Source: Hydractinia symbiolongicarpus (lineage: Eukaryota > Cnidaria > Hydrozoa > Anthoathecata > Hydractiniidae). From it: a DNA stretch of 64,000 nt. The translations under genes were made by a program, and so were the position numbers. Within the stretch, counting starts at the first letter, position 1, and the number at the start of each line of letters is the position of its first letter. Shown one piece after another: positions 61,697-64,000 of this stretch. The stretch is from the NCBI RefSeq assembly GCF_029227915.1, contig NC_079883.1, positions 13,206,001 to 13,270,000 on the forward strand. The letters are read 5' to 3'. Under the pieces are notes generated by a model, which saw only the letters and a program-made list of their open reading frames with translations, was not told the origin of the DNA and made no database searches.

Positions 61697-61702
61697 TTTA
61701 TT
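61697..61702 (-). terminator. Polyadenylation signal AATAAA for the minus-strand small gene
   Basis: TTTATT on the plus strand is AATAAA on the minus strand, 114 bases past the stop of the 57-codon gene at 61816-61989. It supports that gene being a real short transcript, although AATAAA is frequent in such AT-rich DNA. Confidence 0.4.
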
Positions 61703-61815
61703 CTGAATTCTAATTCTATAATTATTTCATTTCTTATTAAAAAATATATACACTTTAAAGAATATTTTACAAAAAGGTTGCATCGAATCTTTATATCTGC
61801 ATCAGGTATCTGTTC

Positions 61816-61989
61816 TTAGAATTTCTTGTACCAGCAAACGTAACAAAAGAGACACATTGAGGCGACAACGCAAAAACTTTCGAGTAAATCCAGAGTTTTC
61901 TTCATTTCTTTTTCTCTCTCGTATTTTTGTGAAACTTCATCAGCAATTTTTCTTAGTTTCAAAGCGACTTCTTTTTCAACGTTATCCAT
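61816..61989 (-). CDS. BH3-only-like tail-anchored protein of 57 residues
   Basis: Candidate pro-apoptotic BCL-2 family regulator. The short intronless frame starts with ATG, preceded 12 bases upstream by an in-frame TAA, and ends in TAA. Residues 8-24 read VALKLRKIADEVSQKYE, fitting the BH3 pattern: hydrophobic positions V8, L12, I15 and V19, small A16, invariant D17, acidic E18. The layout is the same as LRRIGDEF in BIM and LRRMADDL in PUMA, including a following Tyr-Glu-Arg as in PUMA. Residues 1-37 are strongly helical and charged (KYEREKEMKKTLDLL). Residues 39-54 (FCVVASMCLFCYVCWY) form one hydrophobic segment, and KKF closes the protein, as in mitochondrial outer-membrane tail anchors. 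It is separated from ANKUB1 (opposite strand, convergent) by 832 bases. Being very short, it could still be a chance frame; the combined pattern makes that unlikely. Confidence 0.65.
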   Translation of the reverse strand: MDNVEKEVALKLRKIADEVSQKYEREKEMKKTLDLLESFCVVASMCLFCYVCWYKKF

Positions 61990-62370
61990 CTCAATTGTTT
62001 AACTGATCTGAAGTGGTTTGGTACAGGTTATGCTTTTCCAAATTTTATACTTTGTACTTAGATAATTCGCTTGGGAATTCTTGGTGCACGATTTATTCTA
62101 ACTTCTGCTATCTGAGGCATACTTGGGCCTGCCTACTACCGCTATTTCATCATATAGTACCTTAATTCATGGAATTTGCGCAGAGCCAACCTATTTTGGG
62201 GAATACCTTATCAGAAAACGAATTTGCAAAACACATTAAGTAATTAATTAACGGTAAGTTTCAACGTCCCTGGAGATTTCATCCTAATGGCTGGCTCTTT
62301 CTCCCCTTTGGCTACAACTAAGTTACATCACCCGATAGAGATACGTATAGCATTGCTCTAACTTGCTTAC

Positions 62371-62538
62371 CTGCAACACAAGCTGGTTTACAGTCAGTAG
62401 AAGGTTTCAAATTGGATTGCAGCACTACATAAAAAGCGCCGGAGTGGAGACTCGTATCTACAACCTTATGATTACAAGTTGACATCGCGGAATATTTCTT
62501 TACAGAAGGTGCGAGAGTTAGATTTATAATTCCAACGA
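62371..62538 (-). CDS. Possible orphan coding exon
   Basis: On the minus strand, an acceptor-like GATTTTAG at 62546-62539 opens a frame of 55 codons ending at a strong donor (TGTTGCAG|GTAAGC). The peptide has SAMSTCNHKVVDTSLHSG and PSTDCKPACVA. I do not recognise it, and no partner exon was found; joining it to the BH3-like frame would hit a stop. It could equally be a chance open run. Confidence 0.25.
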
Positions 62539-62974
62539 CTAAAATCCTAGGTAACTCGGCTGCTTTGGAATTTTTCTTAAACATTTAATTTTTCCTGACC
62601 CCAAACACGTAACATTTTCTCATAAAATTGACTTGATAAGTCCCCACACGGTAAGTGAAAACAGGATTACGTCATTATGTCTAATAAGAAATTTTATCAG
62701 GCCGCCATGACAGACCTTAACTTTTAGGAAATTTTAGCTAATTCAAAGCAACTTCGTCCGCATGGTCTCGTAGCCCCTGAGCCGTTAATACAGAGCGGAA
62801 TTAACAAAAAAAAGCAAAATACCCGGGTAACCGAATTATAATCGTGGTTGAAAACAAGGAAAACACACAAAGAAGGGAATTTAATACTTTAAAATTATAT
62901 AGCTATTCTACTTGATTCATGTCAAAAAAAATTCAAAAAAAGTATTACATATTTGGTATTTTTCGTCTTCACTA

Positions 62975-63507
62975 CTTTAATGGCAGAAATTTTTTGCGGG
63001 CAGAAATTTTCGCGAAAAACTTTCGCAAATTTTCCAAAATCTTTATTTTTAGGATCAAAAACTTTTACGATAGACAAATTAGTAATTCTTGATGTAAGAA
63101 AACAATCAAATATTATATAGAAAAAATTCACCAAATTATTGTTTCACTCTTCTCTTCGTTTTTTGTTTTAAAATTTGAACTTTCTGATACAAAGATACTC
63201 AAACCTTTCGTCTTTCGATTTTTCGCTGATTTTCCCACATTTAGACGGGCTTTGGAGCCATTTTTCGGGCTGGTTATTTTTTTCGTTGTGATTCTATTAT
63301 TTCTACCCTTGTCCTCGGAGCCCTCGTTATTTAAGAGTTTCTGGCTTTTAAAACTTGGAAAAAACTTTCACGATTTTTAGAAAAAGTTGATTTTTCGCGA
63401 AAATAACTTTCGCGAATTTAAGGTTAAATTTCTTACCGGGCAGAAATTTTCGCAAAAGGGGCCAAAATCGCCAAAATTTCTGCCCGCAAAAATTTCTGCC
63501 CTTAAAG
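62975..63507. mobile_element. MITE of the CGCGAAA family with TA duplication
   Basis: The left terminus reads CTTTAATGGCAGAAATTTTT then TGCGGGCAGAAATTTTCGCG. The right terminus, reverse complemented, reads CTTTAAGGGCAGAAATTTTT then GCGGGCAGAAATTTTGGCG. Both are bounded by TA. The inverted repeat is at least 40 bases long and itself contains a doubled GGGCAGAAATTTT unit. Internally TTTTTCGCGAAAATAACTTT is seen. No coding capacity. A CCTTGTCCTCGGAGCCCTCG foldback-like motif lies inside at about 63309. Confidence 0.8.
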
Positions 63508-64000
63508 TATTTAAGATCAACTTCGTCTGGAGATAAACAACGTGGTCTATTCAGTGCAAAAATTGTCGACTTTTACAGTTAGGCTGTCCTTATGACAGAC
63601 ATAGCAACCATGCCCGGACATGGTCAGTGCAGTAAAATTAGGTTTTTTAATCCTTAGGCTTTTAGAACCTTAAACAGGCCCAGGCAATAGAAGTAATCGC
63701 CAATATCATATAGCCGAAGTATCTATCTCTGATGATAAAATCTTTTGGTTATGAAGAAAAATGATTTTATGTTATAAGATAAATATCAATGTCTTTTTCT
63801 GCAAAAAATCTTTGGCTCTTACAGAGGAAGTCCCTAATGCTCTAACAAAGAGCTTTGATAACAAATAATTGATTTTCAAGGAAAAGGTTTTGTAGAAAAA
63901 AGTCTCAAAACTTCACAATAAACTTTGAAATCTTAATTTGTCAATTTAACTTTTGAAACTTACTTTATATATCAACCTTTGGGCGTGTCCACTATAGAGG
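63508..64000. other. Gene-free end of window
   Basis: No recognisable coding frame, repeat or RNA gene. Confidence 0.5.

Noticed and set aside
1-64000. CRISPR arrays, bacterial operons, tRNA or rRNA genes
   Set aside because: Spliced eukaryotic DNA. The tandem repeats have no unique spacers, and the only tRNA-like sequence is the SINE head at 21.6 kb.

Overview
This is AT-rich nuclear DNA from an animal. Most genes are cut into many short exons with clean GT/AG junctions. The protein set (OMA1, DTL/CDT2, ANKUB1, a C19orf47-type SAM protein, a DMTF1-like Myb protein, a cationic amino acid transporter) is metazoan. The load of small inverted-repeat elements, a SINE, a LINE and AG acceptors lying a few bases before ATG codons suggests an early-branching animal, most likely a cnidarian and perhaps a hydrozoan. 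The species assignment is inference; gene order and repeats alone cannot fix it.

Layout. 1-4028 (+): last six exons of an SLC7 cationic amino acid transporter. 6820-8007 (+): single-exon mitochondrial protease OMA1. 10949-11846: two nested non-autonomous transposons. 11933-17865 (-): thirteen exons of DTL, the CRL4 substrate receptor, with a LINE tail in one intron. 19105-24753: no host gene, but a decayed DDE transposase, a tRNA-derived SINE, a long-TIR MITE and a 5'-truncated LINE. 26016-36233 (+): fourteen-exon F-box/seven-WD40 protein whose introns hold a TAA-flanked MITE, a foldback element and a 1-kb 22-bp satellite. 36986-39013 (-): ricin-type lectin end of a polypeptide GalNAc-transferase without visible catalytic exons. 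42870-44614 (-): two-exon amino acid transporter of the SLC32/SLC36 superfamily. 44615-50430: gene-free, two sizeable inverted-repeat elements. 50438-52054 (+): single-exon DMTF1-like Myb protein. 52414-56597 (+): SAM-domain C19orf47 homologue. 58891-60983 (+): two-exon ANKUB1. 61816-61989 (-): a 57-residue gene that I read as a BH3-only cell-death regulator with a membrane tail. 62975-63507: a MITE.

The genes do not form an operon-like unit. Two themes recur by function: protein turnover (DTL and the F-box/WD40 protein are both ubiquitin-ligase receptors; ANKUB1 has a ubiquitin-like fold) and mitochondrial stress or death (OMA1 and the BH3-only candidate). I see no evidence that this grouping is more than chance.

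The most striking item is the tiny BH3-only candidate at 61816-61989, below the length normally used for gene calling. Next come a cluster of SUMO-interaction-like motifs in the Myb protein, a satellite whose higher-order repeat changes by whole monomers, and several MITE or foldback families with readable target-site duplications. Homology calls are from recognition of sequence patterns only; no search was run.
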